NCBI GenBank assembly: GCA_017554405.1
Contig: JAFZIK010000063.1
Span: 1 to 33,872 of the forward strand
DNA from: Clostridia bacterium
Lineage (GTDB): Bacteria; Bacillota; Clostridia; Oscillospirales; Acutalibacteraceae
Reading direction: 5' to 3'
DNA length: 33,872 bases
The notes under the pieces are model-generated. The model had not been told where the DNA came from. It saw nothing but the letters and a program-made list of their open reading frames with translations, and made no database searches. The position numbers were made by a program, and so were the translations under genes. This document shows, one piece after another, positions 7,493-15,870 of this stretch (its first letter is position 1; each line of letters starts with the position of its first letter).

Positions 7493-7535
7493 TTTTTCAC
7501 CTTTTGTTAAGTCAGAACAATCGTAAATTATAGTC

Positions 7536-7564
7536 ATTATAACACCGTTTGCCGTTTTTTTCAA
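7536..7564 (-). promoter_or_regulatory. Promoter of the Nudix gene
   Basis: On the minus strand TTGAAA (7559-7564) and TATAAT (7536-7541) are separated by 17 bases. It lies back to back with the SRP RNA promoter. Confidence 0.7.
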
Positions 7565-7581
7565 CATTTATAATTTTGCTA

Positions 7582-7610
7582 TTGTAAAAGCGGGAAAAAT
7601 ATATTATAAT
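7582..7610 (+). promoter_or_regulatory. Promoter of the SRP RNA gene
   Basis: TTGTAA (7582-7587) and a perfect TATAAT (7605-7610) lie 17 bases apart, placing the transcript start near 7617. No other promoter is evident before dnaX, so read-through may also supply that operon. Confidence 0.7.
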
Positions 7611-7626
7611 AATTAGGCTAAATATA

Positions 7627-7757
7627 CGCAGGGGCGTGCGAACGGGCGGGTCCTGTGCGGCGGAAGATTATGAACCATGTCAGGCGGGGAACCGAGCAGC
7701 ATTAAGTATATCCGTCCGTGCGCGCAGCAAATCGGTCCGTTCGTGCGTCCGTGCGTA
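7627..7757 (+). ncRNA. ffs: Signal recognition particle RNA, small bacterial type
   Basis: The region contains the conserved domain IV core ACCATGTCAGGCGGGGAACC followed by GAGCAGC, the Ffh-binding asymmetric loop and apical tetraloop of SRP RNA. The ends pair extensively: 7633-7646 pairs with the stretch ending at 7750 over 14 positions using only Watson-Crick and G-U pairs, and ACGCA pairs with TGCGT outside that. A T-run (ATTTTT, 7761-7766) follows the terminal stem and probably ends the transcript. A location directly upstream of dnaX is common in Firmicutes. The exact ends are uncertain by several bases. Confidence 0.88.
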
Positions 7758-7784
7758 TAGATTTTTAGGAAAGAGGCGAAGGCA

Positions 7785-9395
7785 GTGGCATATCAGGCGC
7801 TTTACCGAAAATACCGCCCGCAGACTTTTTCGGAAGTTTACGGTCAGGAGCATATCACAAAAACTCTTGAAGCCGAGATCGAAAGCGGCAAGATAGGTCA
7901 CGCCTACCTCTTTACGGGAACGCGGGGCACCGGCAAGACCACCTGCGCCAAGATCCTGGCGCGGGCGATAAACTGCACCGCCCCGAAGGCGGGCAACCCC
8001 TGCGGCGAGTGCGATATGTGCCGTATGATCCTTTCGGGCGAGGCGACCGATATCGTTGAGATCGACGCCGCCTCAAACAACGGGGTGGACAGTATCAGGG
8101 AACTGCGCGAGCAGGTCGTTTTCACCCCCGCGGCGGCAAAATACCGGGTCTATATAATCGATGAGGTCCACATGCTCTCGATAGGCGCCTTCAACGCGCT
8201 TTTAAAGACCCTTGAGGAGCCGCCGGAGCACGTTGTTTTCATACTTGCCACTACCGAGGTGCATAAGCTCCCCGCAACTATACTTTCCCGTTGCCAGCGG
8301 TTTGATTTTCGCAGGATCGATACCGAAAAGATAGTAGAACGCCTTAAATACGTTGCAGAAAAGGAAAACCTCCGCCTTACGGACGACGCGGCAATGCTTA
8401 TCGCCGCCGCGGCTGACGGCGGCATGAGGGACGCCCTTTCGATACTTGACCTCTGCGCCGGGTCGGAAGGCGAGATAACCGAGGCAAGCGTTGTATCGGT
8501 ATGCTCCATGGCGGGCAACGAATATCTCCTTAATATGGCGGATCTTATAAGCGCCCGCGATACCGGCGGGGTGCTGACCCTCCTTGATAAGCTTCATAAT
8601 TCATCGGTGGATATGAACCGGCTGCTTGTTGAGCTTACCGCGCATTTCCGCAACCTTATGGTGATAAAAACGATAGCTTCGGGACCGTGGCCCATAGTAT
8701 GCTCAAAGGCGCATATGGCGGCGCTTCAAAACCAGGCACAAAAGTTTTCTCTGCCCGAGATAATGGCGATACTCGGCATTCTCCAGAACAGCGCGGCGCT
8801 GATGGTCGATTCAAACCGCCGCTCGGTTATGGAGATGGCGCTGCTGCGCATATGCACACCTGCGCTGCGAAATGATATCGCCAGTCTTGAAATGCGTATA
8901 GCCGCGCTCGAGGCGGGCACCGTCAAGGCACCGGCAAAGCCGAAGGAAACACCGCCGGCAGAAGAGCCTGAAGCGGCAAAGGCGCCGGATATTACCGAGA
9001 GCGTGAAGACCGAAGAAAAAACGCCCGCGGATAAGGCGCCCGCAAAAGAGACCGCCGAAAAGCCCGCCGCGGCACAGCAGACCGGCGAGGTTTTAAACTG
9101 GCAGGATATTATCGAGGTGTTGAAGACTACCTGCCCGCTGATAGCCGGTGTGCTTAAGGATTCAAAGGCGTATATAGGCGGGGGAAGACTGCTTATCGAT
9201 ACCGGGAACACCCAGTTTAAAACCCTTGTAAACGGCAGTAATACTACCTATCGCGAGGCGATAAAGAGCGCCGCCGAAGAGGTGCTCGGCAAGCGTTATA
9301 ATTTAGGACCGTATGTTAAGGAATCCGCGGCGGCAGCCTCCGGTGATCCGCTTGCCGCGTTTGCGGATAAGTTAAAAATATTAGAAAACGATTAG
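7785..9395 (+). CDS. dnaX: DNA polymerase III subunit gamma/tau
   Basis: The clamp-loader ATPase of the replicative polymerase. MAYQALYRKYRPQTFSEVYG opens the protein, Walker A GTRGTGKT lies at residues 45-52, the zinc module has C64, C73, C76 and C79, and Walker B is YIIDEVHML. Sensor 1 is ILATTEVHKLPATILSRCQR. An Ala/Pro/Glu-rich linker (about residues 385-435) separates the ATPase from a folded C-terminal region. At 536 residues it is typical for Clostridia. Translation starts at GTG 7785, with a purine-rich AGGAAAGAGG stretch upstream. I see no classic AAAAAAG slippery site, so a frameshifted gamma form is not evident. Confidence 0.96.
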   Translation: MAYQALYRKYRPQTFSEVYGQEHITKTLEAEIESGKIGHAYLFTGTRGTGKTTCAKILARAINCTAPKAGNPCGECDMCRMILSGEATDIVEIDAASNNGVDSIRELREQVVFTPAAAKYRVYIIDEVHMLSIGAFNALLKTLEEPPEHVVFILATTEVHKLPATILSRCQRFDFRRIDTEKIVERLKYVAEKENLRLTDDAAMLIAAAADGGMRDALSILDLCAGSEGEITEASVVSVCSMAGNEYLLNMADLISARDTGGVLTLLDKLHNSSVDMNRLLVELTAHFRNLMVIKTIASGPWPIVCSKAHMAALQNQAQKFSLPEIMAILGILQNSAALMVDSNRRSVMEMALLRICTPALRNDIASLEMRIAALEAGTVKAPAKPKETPPAEEPEAAKAPDITESVKTEEKTPADKAPAKETAEKPAAAQQTGEVLNWQDIIEVLKTTCPLIAGVLKDSKAYIGGGRLLIDTGNTQFKTLVNGSNTTYREAIKSAAEEVLGKRYNLGPYVKESAAAASGDPLAAFADKLKILEND

Positions 9396-9405
9396 GAGCG
9401 TTGTT

Positions 9406-9741
9406 ATGAAGGTAAGGATACCGAATTCCGGCGGCGGAAATATGAATCAGATGCTTAAGCAGGCGCAGAAGATGCAGCAGGATATGGCGGTTTTGCAGGA
9501 GGATCTTGAAAACCGCGAGTATTCGGCAACCGCCGGCGGCGGACTTGTAAGCGTTACGGTGGACGGTAAGCACTTTATCAAGTCGATAAAGATAAACCCC
9601 GAAGCGGTAGATACCGATGATATAGAAATGCTTGAGGATTTTATTACGATAGCCGTTAACGAAGCGGTGGGCAACGCCGTTAAAACCGCGGAGGATGAAA
9701 TGGGCGCCATAACCGGCGGGCTCAATATTCCCGGTATCTGA
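9406..9741 (+). CDS. ybaB: YbaB/EbfC family nucleoid-associated protein
   Basis: The 111-residue protein matches the YbaB/EbfC family, dimeric DNA-binding proteins that sit between dnaX and recR in most bacteria. It has the Gly-rich N-terminal extension seen in Clostridia (IPNSGGGNMNQML), the amphipathic helix KQAQKMQQDM, and the core GGGLVSVTVDGKHFIKSIKI. AGGAG lies 7 bases before ATG 9406. Two bases separate its stop codon from the recR start, indicating coupling. Confidence 0.94.
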   Translation: MKVRIPNSGGGNMNQMLKQAQKMQQDMAVLQEDLENREYSATAGGGLVSVTVDGKHFIKSIKINPEAVDTDDIEMLEDFITIAVNEAVGNAVKTAEDEMGAITGGLNIPGI

Positions 9742-9743
9742 TC

Positions 9744-10343
9744 ATGGTAAACAACATAGTTTCGCTCAACGAGCTTATAAACCAGTTTGCCCGCCTGCCC
9801 GGCATAGGCAAAAAAACCGCGCAGCGGCTGGCTTTCAGCATACTTGAACAGCCGCCCGAGCGCGCAAAGCAGTTTGCCGAGGCGCTTATAAACGCGCGGG
9901 AAAAGATACATTTCTGCAAGGTATGCCAGTGCCTTACCGATCTTGACGTTTGCTCGATATGCTCAAGCGAGCAGAGAGATAAGGGCGTTATATGCGTTGT
10001 GGAAGACCCCAAGGATATAATGGCTTTTGAGCGCACCCGCGAGTTTTCGGGTGTTTATCACGTGCTTCACGGCGTTATATCCCCGCTCGATAACGTTGGA
10101 CCGGACGATCTTAAGATAAAAGAGCTTATGGCGCGCCTTGCCGGCGGCGAGGTCCGCGAGATAATAATGGCCACCAACCCTACGGTAGAGGGCGAGGCAA
10201 CGGCAAGCTATATTTCCCGCCTTGTAAAGCCGATGGGCATCAAGGTAACGCGCCTTGCCTACGGCGTTCCGGTGGGCGCGGACCTTCAGTATGCCGATGA
10301 ATACACCCTTGCGCGCGCGCTTGAGGGCAGAAACGAGATATGA
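9744..10343 (+). CDS. recR: Recombination mediator protein RecR
   Basis: RecR works with RecO to load RecA at gaps. This 199-residue protein has the N-terminal helix-hairpin-helix segment FARLPGIGKKTAQRLAF, a C4 zinc finger (C58, C61, C70, C73), and a Toprim domain beginning ICVVEDPKDIMAFERTREF and containing NPTVEGEATASYI. The length is normal. It sits directly downstream of ybaB, a classic order, and its stop codon is one base away from the next start. Confidence 0.96.
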   Translation: MVNNIVSLNELINQFARLPGIGKKTAQRLAFSILEQPPERAKQFAEALINAREKIHFCKVCQCLTDLDVCSICSSEQRDKGVICVVEDPKDIMAFERTREFSGVYHVLHGVISPLDNVGPDDLKIKELMARLAGGEVREIIMATNPTVEGEATASYISRLVKPMGIKVTRLAYGVPVGADLQYADEYTLARALEGRNEI

Positions 10344-10344
10344 T

Positions 10345-10548
10345 ATGGAACAAAAGAAGATAGACAGGATAAACGAGCTTGCCCGCAAGCAAAAGTCCGA
10401 GGGGCTGACAGAGGAAGAAAAGGCGGAACAGCACGCGCTTCGCCGCGAGTATATAGAGGCGTATAAGCAGTCGCTTATCTCTCAGCTTCAGAATATCGAG
10501 TTTGTTGAGCCGGACGGTTCAAAGCACAAAATAATACCGAAAAGTTAA
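10345..10548 (+). CDS. ynzC: DUF896 (YnzC/UPF0291) small protein
   Basis: A 67-residue protein with the DUF896 pattern: IDRINELARKQKSEGLTEEE at the N-terminus, then LRREYIEAYKQSL, and an ending containing EPDG. B. subtilis YnzC is LexA-controlled and forms a two-helix hairpin; its role is unclear. The ATG at 10345 lies one base after the recR stop codon, so it is translated as the last gene of the dnaX operon. A longer in-frame start at 10255 lies inside recR and is unlikely. Confidence 0.88.
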   Translation: MEQKKIDRINELARKQKSEGLTEEEKAEQHALRREYIEAYKQSLISQLQNIEFVEPDGSKHKIIPKS

Positions 10549-10551
10549 ATG

Positions 10552-10585
10552 TTTGCCGGGTCGTCTGACCCGGCAAAGTTTTTTT
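10552..10585 (+). terminator. Terminator of the dnaX operon
   Basis: TTTGCCGGGTC-GTCT-GACCCGGCAAA is a perfect 11-bp stem followed by GTTTTTTT. Confidence 0.92.
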
Positions 10586-10632
10586 AACGGGCGTTTTGCG
10601 GCGGCGGTAAAAATTTACCGCGGTATAAATTG

Positions 10633-10661
10633 TTGAAAAACGGCGCCTTATATGTTATATT
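10633..10661 (+). promoter_or_regulatory. Promoter of the flippase-glycosyltransferase gene
   Basis: TTGAAA (10633-10638) and TATATT (10656-10661) lie 17 bases apart. A small dyad GGGGTGATCCCC lies at 10669-10680 in the leader. Confidence 0.6.
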
Positions 10662-10726
10662 ATTTAATGGGGTGATCCCCGTATATTCAAACTGCCGTTT
10701 AAATACTGTTTGCGGAGAATGATATT

Positions 10727-12937
10727 TTGAAAGATAACACGCCAAAAAAGAAGGAAGGTTCCTTCCGCCGGATATTCTGGACCGCCGTTACCATAGTTAT
10801 CAATTTAACTATCGTGGGCTATATCGCGTTTCACGAGATAAGCGGCAACGCCGGAAATATCCGCTCGATACCGCCTTCGGAAATTCAATACGGATTTATC
10901 GCGCTCGGGTTTTTATGCTTCGGGCTTGCCGTGTTTGCGGAATACCGCAAGTATCTTAAAATGATAGTGGCAAGCGAGGGCAGGTGCGACCGCGAGGGCG
11001 CCATCAACTGCGTGCTCATCGGTAAATATTACGATAATATAACCCCCTTCGGCGCGGGAGGTCAGCCATTCCAGATATACTATCTGCGCAAGAGGGGAAT
11101 GGCGCCCGGCACCGCCAATACCGTTCCCATAGTAGGGTTTATCACCCAGCAGTTCGCCTTTGTTATTCTGGCGGGCATCGTTTTTGTGGGCAACAGAAAC
11201 GTTCTCGGCGAGATAGCGCTGATACGCTACGCCGCATACGTGGGGCTTCTTTTGTATCTGGCGCTCCCGGTCATGATACTTCTGTTCGCCTTTGTTCCGA
11301 AGCCCTTTAAAAAGTTTATAAAGGGCGTTTCGGTCATCCTTACAAAGCTGCATATATTCAAAAACGCCGATAAAGCTTCCGAAAGGATCTGCGGCGCGCT
11401 GGATGAGTATACCTTAAGCCTTAAAAAAATGGGCGAGCGGCCCTTTATTCTGGTATCGCTCATACTGTTTTCGGCGCTCTATCAGACGGCGATACTCTCG
11501 GTGCCGTTCTTCATGATACGCGCCTTTGGCGGAACAGGCAGCTGGTGGACGATATTTTCGATCACCGTATATATTTATTCCGCCATAACCATCGTTCCAA
11601 CGCCCGGCAATTCAGGCGCGGCAGAGGGCTCTTTTTACGCCGTGTTTTCATCGCTTGAGGGCGGCTTCCTTTTCTGGGCGATGGTAATATGGCGGATAAT
11701 CGTTTACTTCTCGTGGATAATAACGGGTATAATCGCCGTAACGAGAAGCGCCGTTAAAAAGAGCGTGTATCGTAAAAAGAAGGTCCCGGCAAGCGGTCCG
11801 TTGCGCGTTGCGCTGTTTATAGATATTTACTATCCAAACATTGACGGCGTTATAAAAACGGTGGATTCCTATGCCCGCGAGATAAACAAAAGCGGCTCAT
11901 ACGCCTGCGTGTTCTGTCCTAAAAGTCCGCGCAAGCACACCGACGATCTGCCTTATGACGTTGTGCGTCTGCCGGCGATACGGCTTAAAAAGCTAAATCT
12001 TTCGATCGGTTTGCCGTTTACCGGCAGAAAATTCAAAAACGCCTTTGCAAAAAAGAATTTTGACGTTATCCACGTGCATTCGCCTTTCGGCTCGGGGCGC
12101 ATAGGCATGAAGCTCGGCAAAAAATTCGATATACCGGTGGTATCCACCTTCCACAGCAAGTATTATGACGACGCGATGAATCTGACCCACAGCAAGTCGC
12201 TCGCCAAAATAACGGCTAATATAGTTTCCGATTTCTTTTCGACGGTCGATCACGCCTGGGCTTGCAGCAACAGCACGGCAAAGACGCTCAGAAGTTACGG
12301 CTATAAGGGCAATATCCGGGTCGTGGAAAACGGCGTTGATCCGTTCCCGGAATGCGATCCGCGGGAAAAAGCCGCCGAGGCGGCGGAGAAATTCGGCATA
12401 CCGGGGGATAAAAAAATACTGCTCTTCGTAGGTCAGCAGATTTGGCAGAAAAACCTTAAGACCGTGCTTGATTCAACAAAGCTTGCCGCCGAAACCGATC
12501 CCGATATCTTCACCGTTATCGTGGGCGGCGGATATAACGGCGCGCAGATACGGAAATATGCCGAGAGCATCGGCGTAAGCGATAGGGTGATATTCACCGG
12601 CAAAATATCCGACCGCGCGCTTCTGTTCGGCGTTTACAAGCTCGCTTCGCTCTTTTTCTTCCCCTCGCTTTACGATAACGCGCCCATAGTTTTGCGCGAA
12701 GCGGCGCTCGCGGGCGTTCCGGCTCTGCTTACCGCGGGATCGAGCTCCGCCGAAATAGTTACCGACGGCGTGAACGGTTACACCGAGGAAAACGACCCCG
12801 GTTTAATGAGCAAAAAGATCCTTTCGATCCTTTCCTCGGGCGAGCTTTCGCGAGTGGCGGAAAACGCGAGGGCTACCATACCGGTTTTCTGGAGTGAAAT
12901 TGTTAAAACGGTAACCGAAAAATATCGGGAAATGTGA
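10727..12937 (+). CDS. Flippase-like membrane domain fused to a family 4 glycosyltransferase
   Basis: The 736-residue protein has two parts. Residues 1 to about 345 form a multi-span membrane domain of the lysylphosphatidylglycerol-synthase TM/flippase-like type (TIGR00374), shown by the signature KYYDNITPFGAGGQPFQIYY. From about residue 357 a cytoplasmic glycosyltransferase of GT-B fold begins (VALFIDIYYPNIDGVIKTV), with the substrate segment VVSTFHSKYYDD and the nucleotide-sugar site YDNAPIVLREAALAGVP, where Asp replaces the first Glu of the usual EX7E. Together they could synthesise and translocate a glycolipid; this is inferred. It starts at TTG 10727, 8 bases after GGAG. It is monocistronic, between its own promoter and terminator. 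Confidence 0.85.
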   Translation: MKDNTPKKKEGSFRRIFWTAVTIVINLTIVGYIAFHEISGNAGNIRSIPPSEIQYGFIALGFLCFGLAVFAEYRKYLKMIVASEGRCDREGAINCVLIGKYYDNITPFGAGGQPFQIYYLRKRGMAPGTANTVPIVGFITQQFAFVILAGIVFVGNRNVLGEIALIRYAAYVGLLLYLALPVMILLFAFVPKPFKKFIKGVSVILTKLHIFKNADKASERICGALDEYTLSLKKMGERPFILVSLILFSALYQTAILSVPFFMIRAFGGTGSWWTIFSITVYIYSAITIVPTPGNSGAAEGSFYAVFSSLEGGFLFWAMVIWRIIVYFSWIITGIIAVTRSAVKKSVYRKKKVPASGPLRVALFIDIYYPNIDGVIKTVDSYAREINKSGSYACVFCPKSPRKHTDDLPYDVVRLPAIRLKKLNLSIGLPFTGRKFKNAFAKKNFDVIHVHSPFGSGRIGMKLGKKFDIPVVSTFHSKYYDDAMNLTHSKSLAKITANIVSDFFSTVDHAWACSNSTAKTLRSYGYKGNIRVVENGVDPFPECDPREKAAEAAEKFGIPGDKKILLFVGQQIWQKNLKTVLDSTKLAAETDPDIFTVIVGGGYNGAQIRKYAESIGVSDRVIFTGKISDRALLFGVYKLASLFFFPSLYDNAPIVLREAALAGVPALLTAGSSSAEIVTDGVNGYTEENDPGLMSKKILSILSSGELSRVAENARATIPVFWSEIVKTVTEKYREM

Positions 12938-12955
12938 TATGAAATAATTTTTACA

Positions 12956-12995
12956 TAAGCTGACGGGTCTGGCGCCCGTCAGCTTACCTTTCTTT
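12956..12995 (+). terminator. Terminator after the glycosyltransferase fusion
   Basis: TAAGCTGACGGG and CCCGTCAGCTTA form a perfect 12-bp stem with a 7-base loop, followed by the T-rich CCTTTCTTT. Confidence 0.85.
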
Positions 12996-13020
12996 AATAA
13001 AGCAGCAAAGCGGGTATGAT

Positions 13021-13944
13021 ATGGCTCTTACAAATCGCACGAAAAAGTGGCTTAATAAAAATCACGCGCCGGATTTAAGCGGGAAAACCGTGATTATAAC
13101 CGGCGCAAACAGCGGCGTTGGCTATAAATCCGCCGAGATAGCGCTCTATCTCGGCGCAAAGGTAATAATGGCTTGCAGAAACGCCGATAAAGCCGAAGCG
13201 GCAAAGGCGAAACTCCGGGCGGAGTATCCCGGCGCCGGGATCACCGTTATGACGCTTGACCTTGCCGATTTTGATTCCGTTGACGCGTTTGCGGCGCAGC
13301 TGCAGCAAGAGAAGACCGATATAGACGTTTTTTTAAATAACGCCGGCGTTTTCCGAAAACCCGGCAAAACCACGGCGCAGGGGTTCGAGCTTGTTATGGG
13401 GACCAACTATTTAGGCGTTTACCGCTTGAGCGAAAAGGTGCTCCCATATCTTAAAACTCTGCCTCACAAGGTTTTATATATAAATACCGTTTCGCTTATA
13501 CATAAGGCGGCAAAAACCGATTACGGCGATTTCTTCTGCCAAAGGCATTACGGCAGTTTTAAGATTTACGCCCGCTCAAAACTTTATCTTGCGAGATATA
13601 CCTATTGCATAGCAAAAAAGTATGAAAACAGCAACGTAAGAATACTTATGAGCCATCCCGGTATCGCCATAACTCCGCTTGGTATCAATGCCTTCGGCAA
13701 GACCGTGGGGCATGCGGCAAAGGCGGTAAGCGTATTGTTCAATTCGCCCGAAAAATCGGCGCTCGCGCTGCCCTTTATAATTGCAAACGGTTTGCCGGCG
13801 GGTTCGATAGCGGGACCGAAAAAGCTTTTCGGCGGTTGGGGATATCCGAAGGTAAACAGGGTTTTAAAAAGGGTAAAAACCGGCGGCGAGCAGTTAGCCG
13901 CAAAGACCCTTGAGATAACAGAAAAGCCGTCTCACGAAACGTGA
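13021..13944 (+). CDS. Short-chain dehydrogenase/reductase
   Basis: A 307-residue SDR with the nucleotide-binding motif TGANSGVG, ACRN after beta-2, NNAGV, the catalytic Ser in NTVSLIH, and the catalytic YxxxK as YARSK. It resembles retinol dehydrogenase/WW-domain oxidoreductase-like SDRs by its length and its N-terminal LSGKTVIITGANSG, but the substrate is not predictable. No strong ribosome binding site is visible before ATG 13021; only a weak GCGGG lies about 7 bases upstream. The last codons overlap the 5' arm of a terminator hairpin. Confidence 0.85.
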   Translation: MALTNRTKKWLNKNHAPDLSGKTVIITGANSGVGYKSAEIALYLGAKVIMACRNADKAEAAKAKLRAEYPGAGITVMTLDLADFDSVDAFAAQLQQEKTDIDVFLNNAGVFRKPGKTTAQGFELVMGTNYLGVYRLSEKVLPYLKTLPHKVLYINTVSLIHKAAKTDYGDFFCQRHYGSFKIYARSKLYLARYTYCIAKKYENSNVRILMSHPGIAITPLGINAFGKTVGHAAKAVSVLFNSPEKSALALPFIIANGLPAGSIAGPKKLFGGWGYPKVNRVLKRVKTGGEQLAAKTLEITEKPSHET

Positions 13945-13957
13945 GACGGCTTAAATT
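13924..13957. terminator. Bidirectional terminator between convergent genes
   Basis: AAGCCGTCTCACG-AAA-CGTGAGACGGCTT is a perfect 13-bp stem with AAATTTTT on the plus strand and TTTTCTG on the minus strand. It can serve both the SDR and the HdeD-like gene, and its left arm is coding sequence. Confidence 0.85.
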
Positions 13958-13969
13958 TTTAAAGAGGTT

Positions 13970-14521
13970 TTATTCCGTTTTCTCCGGTTTTGCGTTGAGC
14001 ATTATCAGCGCAAAGTCGATAAATCCTTCGATGATAAGCGCTATGCCGGCAAAACGCCAAACGGTGAGTATGGCTTCAAACGGCTTTACTATAAGCACAA
14101 CGCCGATAGCAAGGGAAATAAGTATGCTTACTATATTGAGCGCCGAGCCGGGCTGTTTGTTTTTCTTTAATTCAACGTAGTTTTTCGCTTTATAAACGCC
14201 CGATACGATGATTATGATACCGTAGATGACCCAAACAAAGGTCAGGAATTTGAGTATCCAATCAAAAAGCAGCGCGCTTACCGCGCCGAGGATCAGCGCC
14301 GATATGGCAACTGCCAGGGTGAAAACGTTAACGTTTTCACCGTTCTTTTTATCGGCAAGATAACGAACGAGATATATAACGCCTATCGTTATAAGAACCA
14401 CGCCGAAGGCGATAAATACCGCCTTTGTAAATTTTTCGGGCTCGGTAAGCAGGAAAATGCCGATAACAAGCTCTAAAAGGAAGAGGAGTATCACCGGAGC
14501 GGTTTTTTTAAACGTATTCAT
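13970..14521 (-). CDS. DUF308/HdeD-like membrane protein
   Basis: A 183-residue membrane protein with six hydrophobic segments in three hairpins, the usual layout of the DUF308 family that includes the E. coli acid-stress protein HdeD. Recognisable stretches are FGVVLITIGVIYLVRYLADK and FVWVIYGIIIIVSGVYKAKN. No catalytic residues are expected, and the family role is poorly defined. The gene has its own strong promoter on the minus strand and shares a terminator with the convergent SDR. Its coding sequence contains a 24-bp perfect palindrome at 14316-14339. Confidence 0.8.
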   Translation of the reverse strand: MNTFKKTAPVILLFLLELVIGIFLLTEPEKFTKAVFIAFGVVLITIGVIYLVRYLADKKNGENVNVFTLAVAISALILGAVSALLFDWILKFLTFVWVIYGIIIIVSGVYKAKNYVELKKNKQPGSALNIVSILISLAIGVVLIVKPFEAILTVWRFAGIALIIEGFIDFALIMLNAKPEKTE

Positions 14522-14561
14522 GGTTTTTCAAGACCTTTCTTTTTGTGTTTTTATGTTAGTA

Positions 14562-14590
14562 AATATAGCAGAAAACCGCGCAAATGTCAA
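14562..14590 (-). promoter_or_regulatory. Promoter of the HdeD-like gene
   Basis: On the minus strand perfect TTGACA (14585-14590) and TATATT (14562-14567) are 17 bases apart. Confidence 0.78.
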
Positions 14591-14600
14591 TATAATGGCA

Positions 14601-15050
14601 CTATCGGGCGTTTTGGGCCTTAATACTATCCTTGTTTTGTTTAGTAACCGCGGTATCAATGCTTTTGCCGAAAACGAAAAACCGCTGGTAAAGGTATTCG
14701 GTAACAAAGTTGATTATCATAGTCGCGGCAAGAACGATATAAGCGTTTATCCCCTTTGTATACGTAAAGTAATCTGTCCACCAGATGGAAGCAGGGGCAA
14801 AAACGGCGTAGTATGCCGCCACCTTGAGCATTGCGATCGGAACGTTGTTTGCCGATTTAAAGGTAATGTTGCGGTTAAGCGTAAAATTCCATAACACCGA
14901 TAACGCGAGCGCGATGCCGTATGATACCCAGTATCCTAAATGAAAAACCTCGTTAAACAGGATATCCGATACCGTTTCGATAACGCCGGCGCTTATTGAA
15001 AAAAGCGTAAATTTTACGGTTCGTAACAGTTCTTTTCTTTTTTCCGTCAT
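14601..15050 (-). CDS. GtrA family membrane protein
   Basis: The 149-residue protein has four membrane helices and the GtrA pattern: KFTLFSISAGVIETVSDILF at the N-terminus, then NFTLNRNITFKS after helix 2, and NFVTEYLYQRFFVFG near the end. GtrA-like proteins are thought to help move lipid-linked sugars across the membrane for cell-surface glycosylation. It starts 4 bases after the stop codon of the upstream unknown gene and is therefore probably cotranscribed with it. Its 3' end lies inside or next to the promoter of the HdeD-like gene. Confidence 0.85.
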   Translation of the reverse strand: MTEKRKELLRTVKFTLFSISAGVIETVSDILFNEVFHLGYWVSYGIALALSVLWNFTLNRNITFKSANNVPIAMLKVAAYYAVFAPASIWWTDYFTYTKGINAYIVLAATMIINFVTEYLYQRFFVFGKSIDTAVTKQNKDSIKAQNAR

Positions 15051-15054
15051 AGGA

Positions 15055-15693
15055 TCATCCCCGTTTTTCGTTTACAGAGCAGGTCATATCAAGCTCTTCG
15101 CCGATATCTGCGGTCAGCAGGCGGTCGGGCTCAGGGTATAGGGGCGAATTTGCCCTTATAACCACCTTTGCGTTGCCCGGGCGTAAGGGGAAAAACGAAA
15201 ACCTTATCTCGTAACCCGAGCCGCACATCTGATCGTGATCGGGATTAAAGTATACCGTGTTTCTATACCAGGTGATAAGCCCCGGCGTTACCACCTCGGG
15301 GAAATATTCCGCGCCGCCGCCGTCAAACGAATCAAAGGTGAGAGTAAACGGTTTGATCTCCTTTTCTGAGTAGGCGGTAAAATAACGGCCGATATCGGAA
15401 AACAGGCGGTCGCCGTCCGGCAGATCGCCGCGGCAAAGGGTATACTTACGCCCGTCGTCAAAAGCGACCGAAAGCGCGGGCGCTTCGGCACTGCCGGTAT
15501 CGTTAAGGTCGTCAAAGCAAACATCGCGCAAAAGGATATCAAAATTATTAAGGTATTCCGCGGGCACTTCGCGTTCTTCTTCGCCGACCGCCTGCGCTTT
15601 TTTAAAAACGCAGCGGTTTTCGTGGGAGATAAGGGAAAGCCGCGTATCGGCGCTTTCGGGTATATATGTTACCGAGCAAATATGGCTTTTCAT
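15055..15693 (-). CDS. Unrecognised cytoplasmic protein
   Basis: I do not recognise this protein of about 212 residues. It has no signal peptide and no membrane segment, is acidic overall, and appears to contain two regions. The first half carries AFDDGRKYTLCRGDLPDGDR; the second carries SFDGGGAEYFPEVVTPGLI and a beta-rich GYEIRFSFFPLRPGNAKVVI stretch that resembles an immunoglobulin-like or chagasin-like fold only in a general way. I prefer ATG 15693, 9 bases after AAGGCGG, over ATG 15699 or TTG 15702, which are too close to that site. It is followed at 4 bases by the GtrA gene. Confidence 0.65.
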   Translation of the reverse strand: MKSHICSVTYIPESADTRLSLISHENRCVFKKAQAVGEEEREVPAEYLNNFDILLRDVCFDDLNDTGSAEAPALSVAFDDGRKYTLCRGDLPDGDRLFSDIGRYFTAYSEKEIKPFTLTFDSFDGGGAEYFPEVVTPGLITWYRNTVYFNPDHDQMCGSGYEIRFSFFPLRPGNAKVVIRANSPLYPEPDRLLTADIGEELDMTCSVNEKRG

Positions 15694-15717
15694 AAACATC
15701 AACCGCCTTATAAAGTA

Positions 15718-15746
15718 ATTATATAACGGTTTTCACAAAATTTCTA
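15718..15746 (-). promoter_or_regulatory. Possible promoter of the unknown-gtrA pair
   Basis: On the minus strand TAGAAA (15741-15746) and TATAAT (15718-15723) are 17 bases apart. The -35 matches only 4 of 6 positions. Confidence 0.35.
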
Positions 15747-15793
15747 CAAATATTTATTTTTTATAAAATATTTAAACTTGTCCAAACTTATTC

Positions 15794-15823
15794 TTGACAC
15801 AACGCAAAGCAGTATAGTATAAT
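15794..15823 (+). promoter_or_regulatory. Promoter of rpsU
   Basis: Perfect TTGACA (15794-15799) and perfect TATAAT (15818-15823) with an 18-base spacer, as expected for a highly expressed ribosomal protein gene. Confidence 0.85.
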
Positions 15824-15870
15824 ACACTGTGTATTTACATACGCCATATTTTTCGGAGGGAGGGATTTTA

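Noticed and set aside
8990-9030. Programmed frameshift in dnaX
   Set aside because: The A-rich stretch near 9014 reads A-AAA-ACG in frame and is not a recognised slippery heptamer, and no stimulating hairpin is evident.
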